A stretch of 10,315 bases of DNA from Bacteroidales bacterium UBA6360 (GCA_002440085.1 DJRM01000005.1:1-10315), one strand, 5' to 3'. Counted from the stretch's first letter, positions 1 to 7,383 are shown. Program-made: numbers and translations. The notes: generated by a model from the sequence alone, not told the origin.

Positions 1-1234
1 ATTCAGCCTGAGCCTTGTTTACTACTATGACGGCACTGATTATGTTGCCGGCTATGATAAGGTTGAGACGCTCACCTTTGCCGGAGATCATGACACCGAT
101 CCGTCCGTGTCCGTCACATACAAGGGCGCCGGAAAATTCGGTTTCGAATACAATGATTATGTGAAGATTTGCCGCGCGGTTGTCGTGGACGGTGACATCA
201 GCTCTGACGAGAACAAGATTAAGGAGGTTTCAAACAGCATCTGTCTCGGAAAGGCTGAAAATGTCCGCGAGTTTTCGGACAAGGAGCAGACATGGACTCC
301 GGAAACTGCGCTCAACACCCTCGTCGTCGTTCCGTTCGACGAGACCGGAAAGCCTGGACAGGCTGTGGCAGTGCGATTCACCTATGATCCGGAGGGCGAG
401 TTCCTCCCGAAAGTCCTCGAATGCGTGCTCGCCCCGCATCCTTCCGACCCTTATACTACTGTGAAATGGGATTTCAAGACTTCCAACATGGCTTCCGCAA
501 GGTTCGTGATGCTTCCGAAGGAGGTTCTGGACTATTATAAGGAGCAATATGACATGGATCTGGTTTTCAGCGCGGCCGGAGGCACCTTCCCAGCCGACAA
601 GATTGCGGAGGCGAACAGCGCCGACGGAATGCATGTCGTATGGGATGTGGAAGAAGGCAGCGAATACAGCATACTTGTTGAGGTCAAGAATTCATGGGGA
701 GACACGCTGACGGTGGAGACATCCGCCAAGATGCAGACCCGTGCGGACAAGTTTGAGGACAAGTCCATCGATGATTTTGTCGGGATGTATCTGATGAGCG
801 CGACGGTCACGACAAAGTCGTACGACGGCAGCAGTTCGACGGAATCTGAAGCTTTCCGTGTCGATGTCGTCAAGACCGGACGCAACTCCGTCTCAATCAA
901 GGGACTGAGCAACGATTCCACATATTCACCGGAAATCAAGGGTACATACATTCCTGAGAAACACTGCATCCGTGTCGAGACGCAGAATCTCGGCGAGTAC
1001 AGTTACATGACGGTGGTCTTCGGATTTGTCAGCGACTTGTGGACAGCGGTACGTGACGGGAAATCGAGTCTTGAATTCGGTTTCTGCGATGACGGATATG
1101 TTCACTGGAGGGCTTCCGAAGGGTCTGAAAAGAAGGTTAACGGTTATAAGTTCATGCTTATGGACGGGTCTTCGTATTCAGGCTATGACGTCGCCTACAA
1201 GACATATTCGAACCTTCTCATGGTGAAGATGTAA
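1..1234 (+). CDS. 3' part of a beta-rich surface or secreted protein (5' end outside window)
   Basis: The reading frame is open from the first complete codon at position 2 to TAA at 1232-1234, giving at least 410 residues. The start and any signal peptide lie upstream of the window. An internal GTG at 107 could be called as a start, but the frame continues upstream without a stop, so it is probably internal. Roughly residues 35-145 and 150-245 of the fragment look like two successive beta-sandwich modules of about 100 residues (fibronectin-III-like by pattern only). Residues about 255-410 form a further beta-rich C-terminal domain beginning near the DDFVGMY motif. There are no membrane segments or recognisable catalytic motifs. 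Such modular proteins are common among Bacteroidales surface lipoproteins. Only 33 bases separate it from the next gene, with no terminator or promoter visible, so the two are probably co-transcribed. No specific function can be assigned. Confidence 0.8.
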   Translation, partial: FSLSLVYYYDGTDYVAGYDKVETLTFAGDHDTDPSVSVTYKGAGKFGFEYNDYVKICRAVVVDGDISSDENKIKEVSNSICLGKAENVREFSDKEQTWTPETALNTLVVVPFDETGKPGQAVAVRFTYDPEGEFLPKVLECVLAPHPSDPYTTVKWDFKTSNMASARFVMLPKEVLDYYKEQYDMDLVFSAAGGTFPADKIAEANSADGMHVVWDVEEGSEYSILVEVKNSWGDTLTVETSAKMQTRADKFEDKSIDDFVGMYLMSATVTTKSYDGSSSTESEAFRVDVVKTGRNSVSIKGLSNDSTYSPEIKGTYIPEKHCIRVETQNLGEYSYMTVVFGFVSDLWTAVRDGKSSLEFGFCDDGYVHWRASEGSEKKVNGYKFMLMDGSSYSGYDVAYKTYSNLLMVKM

Positions 1235-1267
1235 TTGATGCAATATAAATATTAGGGATAGTACATT

Positions 1268-2971
1268 ATGTATAAGAGACTTTTTTCGCTACTGATGACT
1301 GCCGGAGTGCTGGCAGCAGCCTGCGATGTCAAGGACGGCAGTGTTGTGACTGAAGTCGTTCTCGACAAGAGCGATGTTAAGATTATCAAGGGCTCGACAG
1401 TTCAGCTGAACGCCGATGTCCTTCCTGAGACGGCACAGGACAGGACCGTGACGTGGTCGAGCGACAATCAGGCTGTCGCGTTTGTGGATCAGACCGGACT
1501 TGTCGAGGCCATTGCCGCCGGCACGGCCAACATATCCGCTGAGGCTGGTGGAAAGACGGCATTATGCAAGGTGACGGTTTCGGCGGTTCCTGTGGAATCT
1601 GTCGTCATAACCAATGGTGACGAGGAAGGTACGCAGTTGAGTGCGGCCGAGATTCAGAGGACGCAGACCTTGCAGTTTACGGTTGTGGTCACTCCTGCAG
1701 AGGTGCTCGGCACGGAATACACCGCAATCTGGAAGAGCGGTGACGACAAGATTGCCACCGTGGACGACAAAGGTCTGGTCACGGCTGTCGCAAAAGAGGG
1801 CAAGACGAAGATTTCCGTTACAGTCGGAGACAAGACGGCGGAATGCGAGGTGACGGCTCTTCCGAGGTCTATTGATTTTCTGATGGCAAAAGAGATATCC
1901 AAATCGTTGAAAGTCGGAAAAACATGGCAGATGGAAATTTCGGGCAGCCCTGCGGACAATGACGACACGGTGTCGTGGGCAAGTTCAGATGAGTCCGTTG
2001 CCACGGTCAGCGGCGGACTCGTGACGGCAGTAGGCAAGGGCAATGCGAAAATCACCGCGAAGTCGACGCTTTCTCCGAAGGCTCATTATGCCGAATGTGA
2101 CCTGCTGGTGTATGAGGATGAGGTCGCGCTTGACATGAAGTTTGTCACAATTCCGGCAGGGTCGTTCTGGATGGGGAGTCCGGACGGAAAGTCCGGTGTT
2201 GCCAAGGAACCGCGACGGCTTTATAACGAGACTCGCCATTATGTAACCATCACGAAACCGTTTAAGATAGGTGTGTACGAGGTTACAAATGCTCAGTATG
2301 CCCAATTCCTCAACGAGACGGGTGTGAAGGAGGACGGCAAGTCGGCAACGACAAAGACTGAACTCCTCTACGAGAGTTCCGGTTCATGCGACTGGGGACT
2401 TCACTATGATTCCGATGTGCAAAAATGGGTTCCGGTTCCGGGATATGACAATTATCCAGTGATATTTGTCAATTGGTACGGCGCCTCCGAATTTGCAGAG
2501 TGGGCAGGTGGAGCCCTGCCTACAGAGGCTCAGTGGGAATATGCCTGCCGTGGAGGAAAGGATGACCTCCCGTTCGGAATCGGAGATGGAAAGCATCTGG
2601 ACGGTACAATGGCTAATTATACGTGCAGCCAGACTTATGACTACGACAAGGGCGGAACAAGTCAGAGCGATTCAAAGCCTTTGGGCAAGACCTGCGAGGT
2701 TGGCTCATACGCACCGAATGCATACGGATTGTATGATATGCATGGAAATGTATATGAGTGGTGCTCGGACTGGTACGTCTATGACCTCGGTACCGACGAG
2801 GATACCGATCCGACAGGACCTGATACATCAGAAGATGACAAGAGAGTAGTAAAAGGTGGCTGTTATGAAATATCCCCGGTACAGTGCCGTTCGGCTGCCC
2901 GGGAAGGATACTCAATGGTCGCGACTGAAGGCCAGAAATTCGGCTTCCGCATAGTGAAACCTGTGGAATAA
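1268..2971 (+). CDS. Surface lipoprotein: three Big_2 Ig-like domains plus C-terminal SUMF1/FGE-like domain
   Basis: This is a 567-residue protein. The N-terminus (MYKRLFSLLM, then a small hydrophobic stretch and LAAAC) is a type II signal peptide with the lipidated cysteine at residue 19, which supports the ATG at 1268. Three bacterial Ig-like group 2 (Big_2) domains follow at about 28-106, 108-197 and 200-285, each with the hallmarks V(T/S)W.S.(D/N)..(V/I)A.V and G.V.A...G. Residues about 288-567 are a formylglycine-generating-enzyme-type fold: IPAGSFWMGS, YEVTNAQYAQFL, LPTEAQWEYACRGG, GLYDMHGNVYEW (487-498) and a closing FGFR. In catalytic FGE, two cysteines follow the RVxKGG strand. Here C532 and C540 are present but do not align with the human C336/C341 pair, and serine 542 replaces the cysteine before AAR. 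A non-catalytic, structural or ligand-binding role, as in GldK/GldJ-type relatives, is therefore more likely than sulfatase activation. No sulfatase gene is nearby. Probably an operon with the upstream gene. Confidence 0.88.
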   Translation: MYKRLFSLLMTAGVLAAACDVKDGSVVTEVVLDKSDVKIIKGSTVQLNADVLPETAQDRTVTWSSDNQAVAFVDQTGLVEAIAAGTANISAEAGGKTALCKVTVSAVPVESVVITNGDEEGTQLSAAEIQRTQTLQFTVVVTPAEVLGTEYTAIWKSGDDKIATVDDKGLVTAVAKEGKTKISVTVGDKTAECEVTALPRSIDFLMAKEISKSLKVGKTWQMEISGSPADNDDTVSWASSDESVATVSGGLVTAVGKGNAKITAKSTLSPKAHYAECDLLVYEDEVALDMKFVTIPAGSFWMGSPDGKSGVAKEPRRLYNETRHYVTITKPFKIGVYEVTNAQYAQFLNETGVKEDGKSATTKTELLYESSGSCDWGLHYDSDVQKWVPVPGYDNYPVIFVNWYGASEFAEWAGGALPTEAQWEYACRGGKDDLPFGIGDGKHLDGTMANYTCSQTYDYDKGGTSQSDSKPLGKTCEVGSYAPNAYGLYDMHGNVYEWCSDWYVYDLGTDEDTDPTGPDTSEDDKRVVKGGCYEISPVQCRSAAREGYSMVATEGQKFGFRIVKPVE

Positions 2972-2978
2972 ATCTCTA

Positions 2979-2987
2979 CCCCCCCCC
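2979..2987 (+). repeat. Nine-cytosine homopolymer after the SUMF1 lipoprotein gene
   Basis: An uninterrupted run of nine C residues begins eight bases after the stop codon of the lipoprotein gene. It lies between the inverted arms ATCTC (2972-2976) and GAGAT (3005-3009). It is outside any coding region and about 60 bases upstream of the glnN -33 element, so slippage would not change a reading frame or promoter spacing. Runs like this are prone to replication slippage and to length errors in sequencing. Confidence 0.9.
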
Positions 2988-3009
2988 GTTGTGAACGTGG
3001 TGTTGAGAT

Positions 3010-3026
3010 AAAATTCAATGAATTTT
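3010..3026. repeat. Perfect AT-rich inverted repeat in the lipoprotein-glnN intergenic region
   Basis: AAAATTC (3010-3016) and GAATTTT (3020-3026) are perfect inverted copies separated by AAT. As RNA this is a 7-bp hairpin with a very small loop. As DNA it is a dyad just upstream of the glnN promoter and could bind a regulator. No U-tract follows, so it is not a typical terminator. Confidence 0.5.
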
Positions 3027-3060
3027 CCGATATGTCCCTGAAAATTTGGGGGCGTGTCGG
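3027..3060 (+). other. Candidate 13-bp RNA hairpin overlapping the glnN -33 element
   Basis: Bases 3027-3039 can pair with 3048-3060 over 13 positions around the 8-base loop GAAAATTT. Nine pairs are Watson-Crick and four are G-U (3031/3056, 3033/3054, 3035/3052, 3039/3048). Because all imperfections are G-U in the + strand sense, the structure is better on + strand RNA than as a DNA palindrome. It would form only in transcripts reading through from the upstream lipoprotein gene, perhaps as a protective or terminating 3' end. No clean U-tract follows, only AAAATTTATATATTT. Confidence 0.4.
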
Positions 3061-3076
3061 AAAATTTATATATTTG
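3045..3076 (+). promoter_or_regulatory. Bacteroidetes-type promoter for glnN
   Basis: A -33 element TTTG (3045-3048) and a -7 element TATATTTG (3069-3076) are separated by exactly 20 bases, matching the primary sigma consensus of Bacteroidetes (TTTG / TAnnTTTG). Transcription should begin a few bases downstream, near 3080-3085, leaving a 5' leader of about 60 bases. The leader contains a short hairpin (CTGG 3087-3090 with CCAG 3099-3102) and a run of eight T (3115-3122). Confidence 0.75.
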
Positions 3077-3143
3077 CACCCGATTTCTGGGTAAAATTCC
3101 AGGGGTTGGTAGTGTTTTTTTTATATATTTTAGTTTTCAGACC

Positions 3144-5330
3144 ATGAAAAATCAGAGATTTGAAGCCCTCGGCATCATGCACTCGCGTCCTGACGCGAAA
3201 CCTGTGGAGACATTGAAACGCAAGTCCGAAATTTTCGGGCAGGATGTGTTCACTCGCTCACAGATGAGGCGCTATCTCTCGAAGTCGGTGTATGACAGTG
3301 TCATCGAGGCAATCGAGAACGGGCGCAGGATTGACAGGAGCATCGCCGACCAGGTGGCCGAGGGCATGAAGGTGTGGGCTATGGAGCGGGGTGCAACGCA
3401 TTACACGCACTGGTTCCAGCCGCTCAACGACTCCACGGCGGAAAAGCACGACGCTTTCCTTTCGCCGGATCTTGAGGGGGATTCGTTCGAATATTTCAGC
3501 GGGAACCTCCTCGCGCAGCAGGAGCCTGATGCCTCGTCTTTCCCGAGCGGAGGACTGCGCAATACCTTCGAGGCAAGGGGCTACAGCGCATGGGACCCTT
3601 CCTCTCCGGCGTTCATCATAGACGGAACTCTATGTATCCCAAGCATATTCGTTTCATACACAGGCGAAGCCCTGGACTTCAAGACACCGCTTCTCAAGTC
3701 AATGGCGGCAATAGACGCTGCTGCTGTCGGGGTCTGCCAGCTTTTTGACAAGGATGTTGCAAAGGTTTATCCGACTCTCGGATGGGAGCAGGAATATTTC
3801 CTCGTCGATGAGGCTCTCTATGATGCCCGTCCGGACTTGATGCAGGCAGGACGCACGCTGATGGGGCATACTGCGGCCAAGGATCAGCAGCTTGAGGATC
3901 ACTACTGGGGCGCGATTCCGGAGCGGGTCGAAGAGTTTATGAAGGATTTCGAGGACGCCGCCTATCGGCTCGGCATTCCGGTGAAGACCCGTCACAACGA
4001 GGTGGCCCCCAACCAGTTTGAGTGCGCGCCTCAGTTCGAGGAGGCCAATATATCCGTTGATCACAACCTTCTGCTGATGTCAGTGATGCGCAAGATTGCC
4101 GTCAAGCATCACCTCAAGGTTCTTTTCCACGAGAAGCCGTTCGCCGGAATCAACGGAAGCGGCAAGCACTGCAATTGGTCAATGGCCACCGACGGCGGTC
4201 AGAACCTTCTTGCTCCGGGGCACACTCCGAAGAGCAATATGCAGTTTCTCGCGTTCTTCGTCTGCACGCTAAAGGCAGCGGCCGACTACGGCTCCCTGAT
4301 AATGGCCTCAATCGCTTCCGAGACCAACTCGCACCGTCTCGGCGGCAACGAGGCTCCTCCTGCCATCATGTCCGTGTTCACCGGCGCGACTCTGAACCGT
4401 ATGCTGGACTCCATAGAGTCGAAGATAAACGAGCGCAAGCTCTCTCCTGACGAGAAGACGGAGATAAAGCTGGACATCGGCAAGATTCCGGAGATTCTTG
4501 TCGACAACACCGACCGCAACAGGACATCCCCGTTCGCGTTCACAGGAAACCGCTTCGAGTTCCGCGCAGCCGGCTCGTCGAGTAACTGCTCAATGCCGAT
4601 GATTGTCCTTAATACTGCTGTGGCCGAGGAACTTACGGAATTCCGCGAGGCTGTGGACGCTCTCGTCGCAAAGGACGTGAAGAAGGACGAGGCCATACTT
4701 CAGGTCATCCGGCAGTTCATCATCGCGTCGAAGAATATCCGCTTCGAGGGCAACGGCTACAGCGAAGAGTGGATTGCCGAGGCGTCGAAGAGGGGCCTGC
4801 GCAGCGCGAACAACGTCACGGAGGCTTTCGGCGAGTATCTGCGCCCGGAGAGCGCGGCTCTTTTCAAGAGGTTCAAGGTTTTCAACGATGTGGAACTGGG
4901 GGCGCGCTACGAAATAAAGAACGAGACTTTCCTCAAGAAAGTTCAGATTGAGTCCCGCGTCATCGCGGACATCGCCGCAAACCACATCATCCCTACGGCA
5001 ATCCGCTATCAGAACGTCCTCATCGAGAACATCCGCGGCATCCACGAGGTTTTCCCGGACGAACTCGACACGCTTGCCAAGGACGAGATAAGCACCCTTC
5101 GCGAAATCATCGGGCACGTGAACGTGATACGCACGGCATCCTCCGAAATGACGGAAATCCGCCACAGACTCAACCGTAACCCGGACATCCCCGCGAGGGC
5201 GAAGGGATATGAAACCGAGGTCCGTGCCAAGATGGCGGAAATCCGCGAGCACATCGACGCGCTTGAGATGATAATCGACGACGACCTTTGGCCGCTTCCG
5301 AAATACCGTGAGCTTCTGGCGGAGCTGTAG
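3144..5330 (+). CDS. glnN: Glutamine synthetase type III (GSIII)
   Basis: Cytosolic enzyme joining glutamate and ammonia to glutamine at the expense of ATP, the main entry point of ammonia into metabolism. The product from ATG 3144 (MKNQRFEALG) is 728 residues, the size expected of Bacteroides GSIII. The frame is open upstream to a GTG at 3054, but that GTG lies 5' of the promoter -7 box, so the longer form is rejected. Visible motifs include the metal/glutamate-binding GWEQEYF (213-219), HNEVAPNQFE (284-293), FHEKPFAGINGSGKHCNWS (328-346), the ATP/phosphate-region stretch NRTSPFAFTGNRFEFRAAGSS (459-479), and the C-terminal LWPLPKYREL typical of GSIII. The family has an N-terminal GSIII-specific domain, a GS catalytic core and a helical C-terminal extension, and forms dodecamers. 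It has its own promoter and is followed by a terminator-like hairpin. The next gene, glmS, uses its product, glutamine. Confidence 0.97.
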   Translation: MKNQRFEALGIMHSRPDAKPVETLKRKSEIFGQDVFTRSQMRRYLSKSVYDSVIEAIENGRRIDRSIADQVAEGMKVWAMERGATHYTHWFQPLNDSTAEKHDAFLSPDLEGDSFEYFSGNLLAQQEPDASSFPSGGLRNTFEARGYSAWDPSSPAFIIDGTLCIPSIFVSYTGEALDFKTPLLKSMAAIDAAAVGVCQLFDKDVAKVYPTLGWEQEYFLVDEALYDARPDLMQAGRTLMGHTAAKDQQLEDHYWGAIPERVEEFMKDFEDAAYRLGIPVKTRHNEVAPNQFECAPQFEEANISVDHNLLLMSVMRKIAVKHHLKVLFHEKPFAGINGSGKHCNWSMATDGGQNLLAPGHTPKSNMQFLAFFVCTLKAAADYGSLIMASIASETNSHRLGGNEAPPAIMSVFTGATLNRMLDSIESKINERKLSPDEKTEIKLDIGKIPEILVDNTDRNRTSPFAFTGNRFEFRAAGSSSNCSMPMIVLNTAVAEELTEFREAVDALVAKDVKKDEAILQVIRQFIIASKNIRFEGNGYSEEWIAEASKRGLRSANNVTEAFGEYLRPESAALFKRFKVFNDVELGARYEIKNETFLKKVQIESRVIADIAANHIIPTAIRYQNVLIENIRGIHEVFPDELDTLAKDEISTLREIIGHVNVIRTASSEMTEIRHRLNRNPDIPARAKGYETEVRAKMAEIREHIDALEMIIDDDLWPLPKYRELLAEL

Positions 5331-5335
5331 CTGCG

Positions 5336-5360
5336 CGGAAGTCGTGTTTTCTTCCGTTTT
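5336..5360 (+). terminator. Probable intrinsic terminator of glnN
   Basis: CGGAAG (5336-5341) pairs perfectly with CTTCCG (5351-5356) across a 9-base loop and is followed by TTTT. The stem starts six bases after the glnN stop codon. An alternative, mutually exclusive 8-bp hairpin (5354-5361 with 5379-5386, one G-U pair) reuses the 3' arm and is followed by a T-rich stretch (5387-5395), so termination could also occur there. Stem length and U-tract are modest. Confidence 0.5.
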
Positions 5361-5396
5361 CGTCGGCATGAAGTCGGCGGAAACGGTTTGTTTTTG

Positions 5397-5404
5397 TATC
5401 TTTG
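5397..5404 (+). promoter_or_regulatory. -7 element of the glmS promoter
   Basis: TATCTTTG matches the Bacteroidetes -7 consensus TAnnTTTG exactly and is identical to the rpsO -7 box. No TTTG is found about 20 bases upstream, so the -33 element is weak or absent. The predicted start of transcription leaves only about 15-20 bases of AT-rich leader before the ATG at 5426. Neither the short leader nor the gap resembles a glmS ribozyme. Confidence 0.6.
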
Positions 5405-5425
5405 TGAGATTTTAACGAAAAAACT

Positions 5426-7273
5426 ATGTGTGGAATTGTAGGATATGTAGGGAGGCGCGATGCCTATCCCATTCTGATTAAAGGACTTCACCGACTTGAG
5501 TACCGAGGCTATGACAGCGCGGGGCTGGCTATGGTAGATTCACGGGGCGACCTGAATGTGTATAAGTGTAAGGGGAAAGTCTCGGCTTTGGAGAATTTTG
5601 TCGAGGGGAAGGACCTTGACGGCGTGTGCGGAATTGCGCACACCCGCTGGGCGACGCATGGCGAGCCGAACAGCACGAACGCGCATCCGCATTATTCATG
5701 CTCGGAGAACATCGCGATAATTCACAACGGAATCATCGAGAACTGGTCGATTCTTAAAGATGCCTTGATAAAAGAGGGCTATACATTTAAGAGCCAGACA
5801 GATACAGAAGTGCTCGTCAATCTGATTGAATATGTCAGGAACACGAACCGGTGCACGCTTCTTGAGGCTGTGCAGGGGGCTCTGAAACAGGTAATCGGGG
5901 CGTATGCCATCGCTGTTGTGGAGAAAGGGCATGACGACGAGATAATCGTTGCCCGGCAGTCTTCCCCGCTCGTTGTTGGAATCGGAGATGGGGAATATTT
6001 TCTTGCCTCCGACGCGACACCGATTGTGGAATACACCGATCGTGTCGTCTATCTTGAGGACGGGGAGATTGCCGTGCTCCATCGCGGACGGCCGCTGAAA
6101 GTCGTGAACTTCGACAACGACGAGTGCCCGGTGGACGTGTGCAGGCTGAAGATGAATATATCCGAACTAGAAAAAGGCGGGTATAAACATTTTATGCTCA
6201 AGGAGATACACGAACAGCCGAAAACAATTCTCGATTGCATGAGAGGGCGTGTCAGTCCAGAGTCCTACGACGTGATACTCAGCGGAATACGGGACAATGC
6301 CTATCGTTTCCTGTCGGCGCGCAGGATTGTGATTGTGGCCTGCGGCACGTCGTGGCACGCGTCGTTGATAGGGGAGCATCTTATTGAGGACCTTTGCCGC
6401 ATCCCAGTGGAGGTTGAGTTCGCCTCGGAGTTCCGCTACAGGAATCCGGTGCTCAGCCCGGATGATGTGGTGATAGCCGTGTCGCAGTCGGGTGAGACGG
6501 CGGACACTCTTGCCGCAGTGGCTCTCGCGAAGGCGGCAGGGTGCTTCGTGTTCGGCATCTGCAACGTCATCGGCTCCTCGATTTCACGCGCGAGCGATTC
6601 CGGCTGCTACATCCATGTCGGACCGGAAATCAGCGTGGCGTCCACGAAGGCCTTTACCGGTCAGGTAACTGTGTTCGCGATGATTGCCCTCACCCTTGCC
6701 AACACTCTCACCCGCATTCCGCGCGACCGCTTCGAGCACCTTTCACGCACCCTGCTGTCGCTTCCGGCTCTGGTTCAGCAGGAGCTGGACGAACTGGACG
6801 CGACTCTGAAGGCTCTTGCCGAAGAATTCAAGGACACCCGCGACTTCATTTACATGGGGCGCGGCTACGAGTACCCGACGGCTCTCGAAGGCGCTCTCAA
6901 ACTTAAGGAAATTTCCTACATCCATGCCGAGGGCTACCCTGCGGCAGAGATGAAGCACGGACCTATCGCGTTGATTGACAAAAATATGCCTGTACTTGCC
7001 ATCGCTGTTCCGGATTCCATATACGAGAAGACCGCAAGCAATGTGCAGGAGGTCAAGGCGCGGGGAGGCGTGGTGATTTCCGTCGTCTCAAAGGACGACA
7101 CCGTGGTTTCCGCCATGTCCGACCATTGTATACGCATCCCTGTCGTGGACCCGTGCCTGATGCCGGTTCTGGTCGCTGTCCCTCTCCAGCTCTTCGCCTA
7201 CTACATCGCCGACGCGAAGGGCCTTGACGTAGATCAGCCCCGCAATCTCGCCAAGTCGGTCACGGTGGAATAA
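5426..7273 (+). CDS. glmS: Glutamine-fructose-6-phosphate aminotransferase (isomerizing)
   Basis: First committed enzyme of amino-sugar synthesis: fructose-6-phosphate plus glutamine gives glucosamine-6-phosphate plus glutamate, supplying UDP-GlcNAc for peptidoglycan and LPS. It is 615 residues long (E. coli 609). The N-terminal glutaminase domain (about 1-240) begins MCGIVGYVG, with the catalytic Cys2 exposed after Met removal. It also has TRWATHG (73-79), HNG (100-102) and D126. Two SIS sugar-binding domains follow: about 290-430 (CGTS 306-309, SQSGET 353-358, STKAF 406-410) and about 460-605 (ALKLKEISYIHAEGY, with E495 and H511). The ending is NLAKSVTVE, with the conserved lysine K610 of the isomerase site. 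All key residues align with E. coli GlmS at a constant offset. The first half has lower-GC patches, notably around the interdomain linker (6151-6240). No clear terminator follows. Confidence 0.98.
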   Translation: MCGIVGYVGRRDAYPILIKGLHRLEYRGYDSAGLAMVDSRGDLNVYKCKGKVSALENFVEGKDLDGVCGIAHTRWATHGEPNSTNAHPHYSCSENIAIIHNGIIENWSILKDALIKEGYTFKSQTDTEVLVNLIEYVRNTNRCTLLEAVQGALKQVIGAYAIAVVEKGHDDEIIVARQSSPLVVGIGDGEYFLASDATPIVEYTDRVVYLEDGEIAVLHRGRPLKVVNFDNDECPVDVCRLKMNISELEKGGYKHFMLKEIHEQPKTILDCMRGRVSPESYDVILSGIRDNAYRFLSARRIVIVACGTSWHASLIGEHLIEDLCRIPVEVEFASEFRYRNPVLSPDDVVIAVSQSGETADTLAAVALAKAAGCFVFGICNVIGSSISRASDSGCYIHVGPEISVASTKAFTGQVTVFAMIALTLANTLTRIPRDRFEHLSRTLLSLPALVQQELDELDATLKALAEEFKDTRDFIYMGRGYEYPTALEGALKLKEISYIHAEGYPAAEMKHGPIALIDKNMPVLAIAVPDSIYEKTASNVQEVKARGGVVISVVSKDDTVVSAMSDHCIRIPVVDPCLMPVLVAVPLQLFAYYIADAKGLDVDQPRNLAKSVTVE

Positions 7274-7322
7274 TCGGAGGCTCTTTTCGCAGACGGAAAG
7301 TACGCGGGAAATGCCATAATTG

Positions 7323-7350
7323 ACAAATATTTGTGCTCTTAAATATTTGT
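7323..7350. repeat. 12-bp palindrome with a direct half-copy at the rpsO promoter
   Basis: ACAAATATTTGT (7323-7334) is a perfect 12-bp palindrome. Its last ten bases, AAATATTTGT, recur exactly at 7341-7350, a centre-to-centre offset of 16 bases. The second copy contains the rpsO -33 TTTG. The layout resembles an operator overlapping a promoter, or an UP-like AT-rich element. The binding factor is unknown. Confidence 0.6.
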
Positions 7351-7377
7351 TTTAATTAAAAAATCGCCGTATCTTTG
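7346..7377 (+). promoter_or_regulatory. Bacteroidetes-type promoter for rpsO
   Basis: A -33 TTTG (7346-7349) and a -7 TATCTTTG (7370-7377) are separated by 20 bases, the same spacing as at glnN. Transcription should begin near 7382, leaving a leader of about 65 bases. The spacer holds an AT-rich stretch. Both the match and the position in front of a highly expressed ribosomal gene support it. Confidence 0.78.
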
Positions 7378-7383
7378 CGCCCG

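Noticed and set aside
3054..3143. 30-residue N-terminal extension of glutamine synthetase from GTG 3054
   Set aside because: It overlaps the promoter and lies before the expected transcript start. The shorter form has the family length and N-terminus.
3138..3147. Shared ten-base word CAGACCRTGA at the glnN start and in the rpsO leader (7395-7404)
   Set aside because: Only two occurrences in different contexts, one spanning a start codon and the other inside a hairpin. Probably chance.
4590..5369. Long antisense open frame (259 codons) opposite glnN
   Set aside because: It is the complement of a well-defined GSIII gene with biased codons. It has no promoter or recognisable domain, and its composition is that expected of a shadow frame.
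5331..5425. glmS ribozyme upstream of glmS
   Set aside because: The predicted leader is too short and no ribozyme core is visible. The ribozyme is known mainly from Firmicutes.
7284..7311. Hairpin after glmS (TTTTCGC with GCGGGAAA) as a terminator
   Set aside because: It needs a bulge and a G-U pair and is not followed by T residues.
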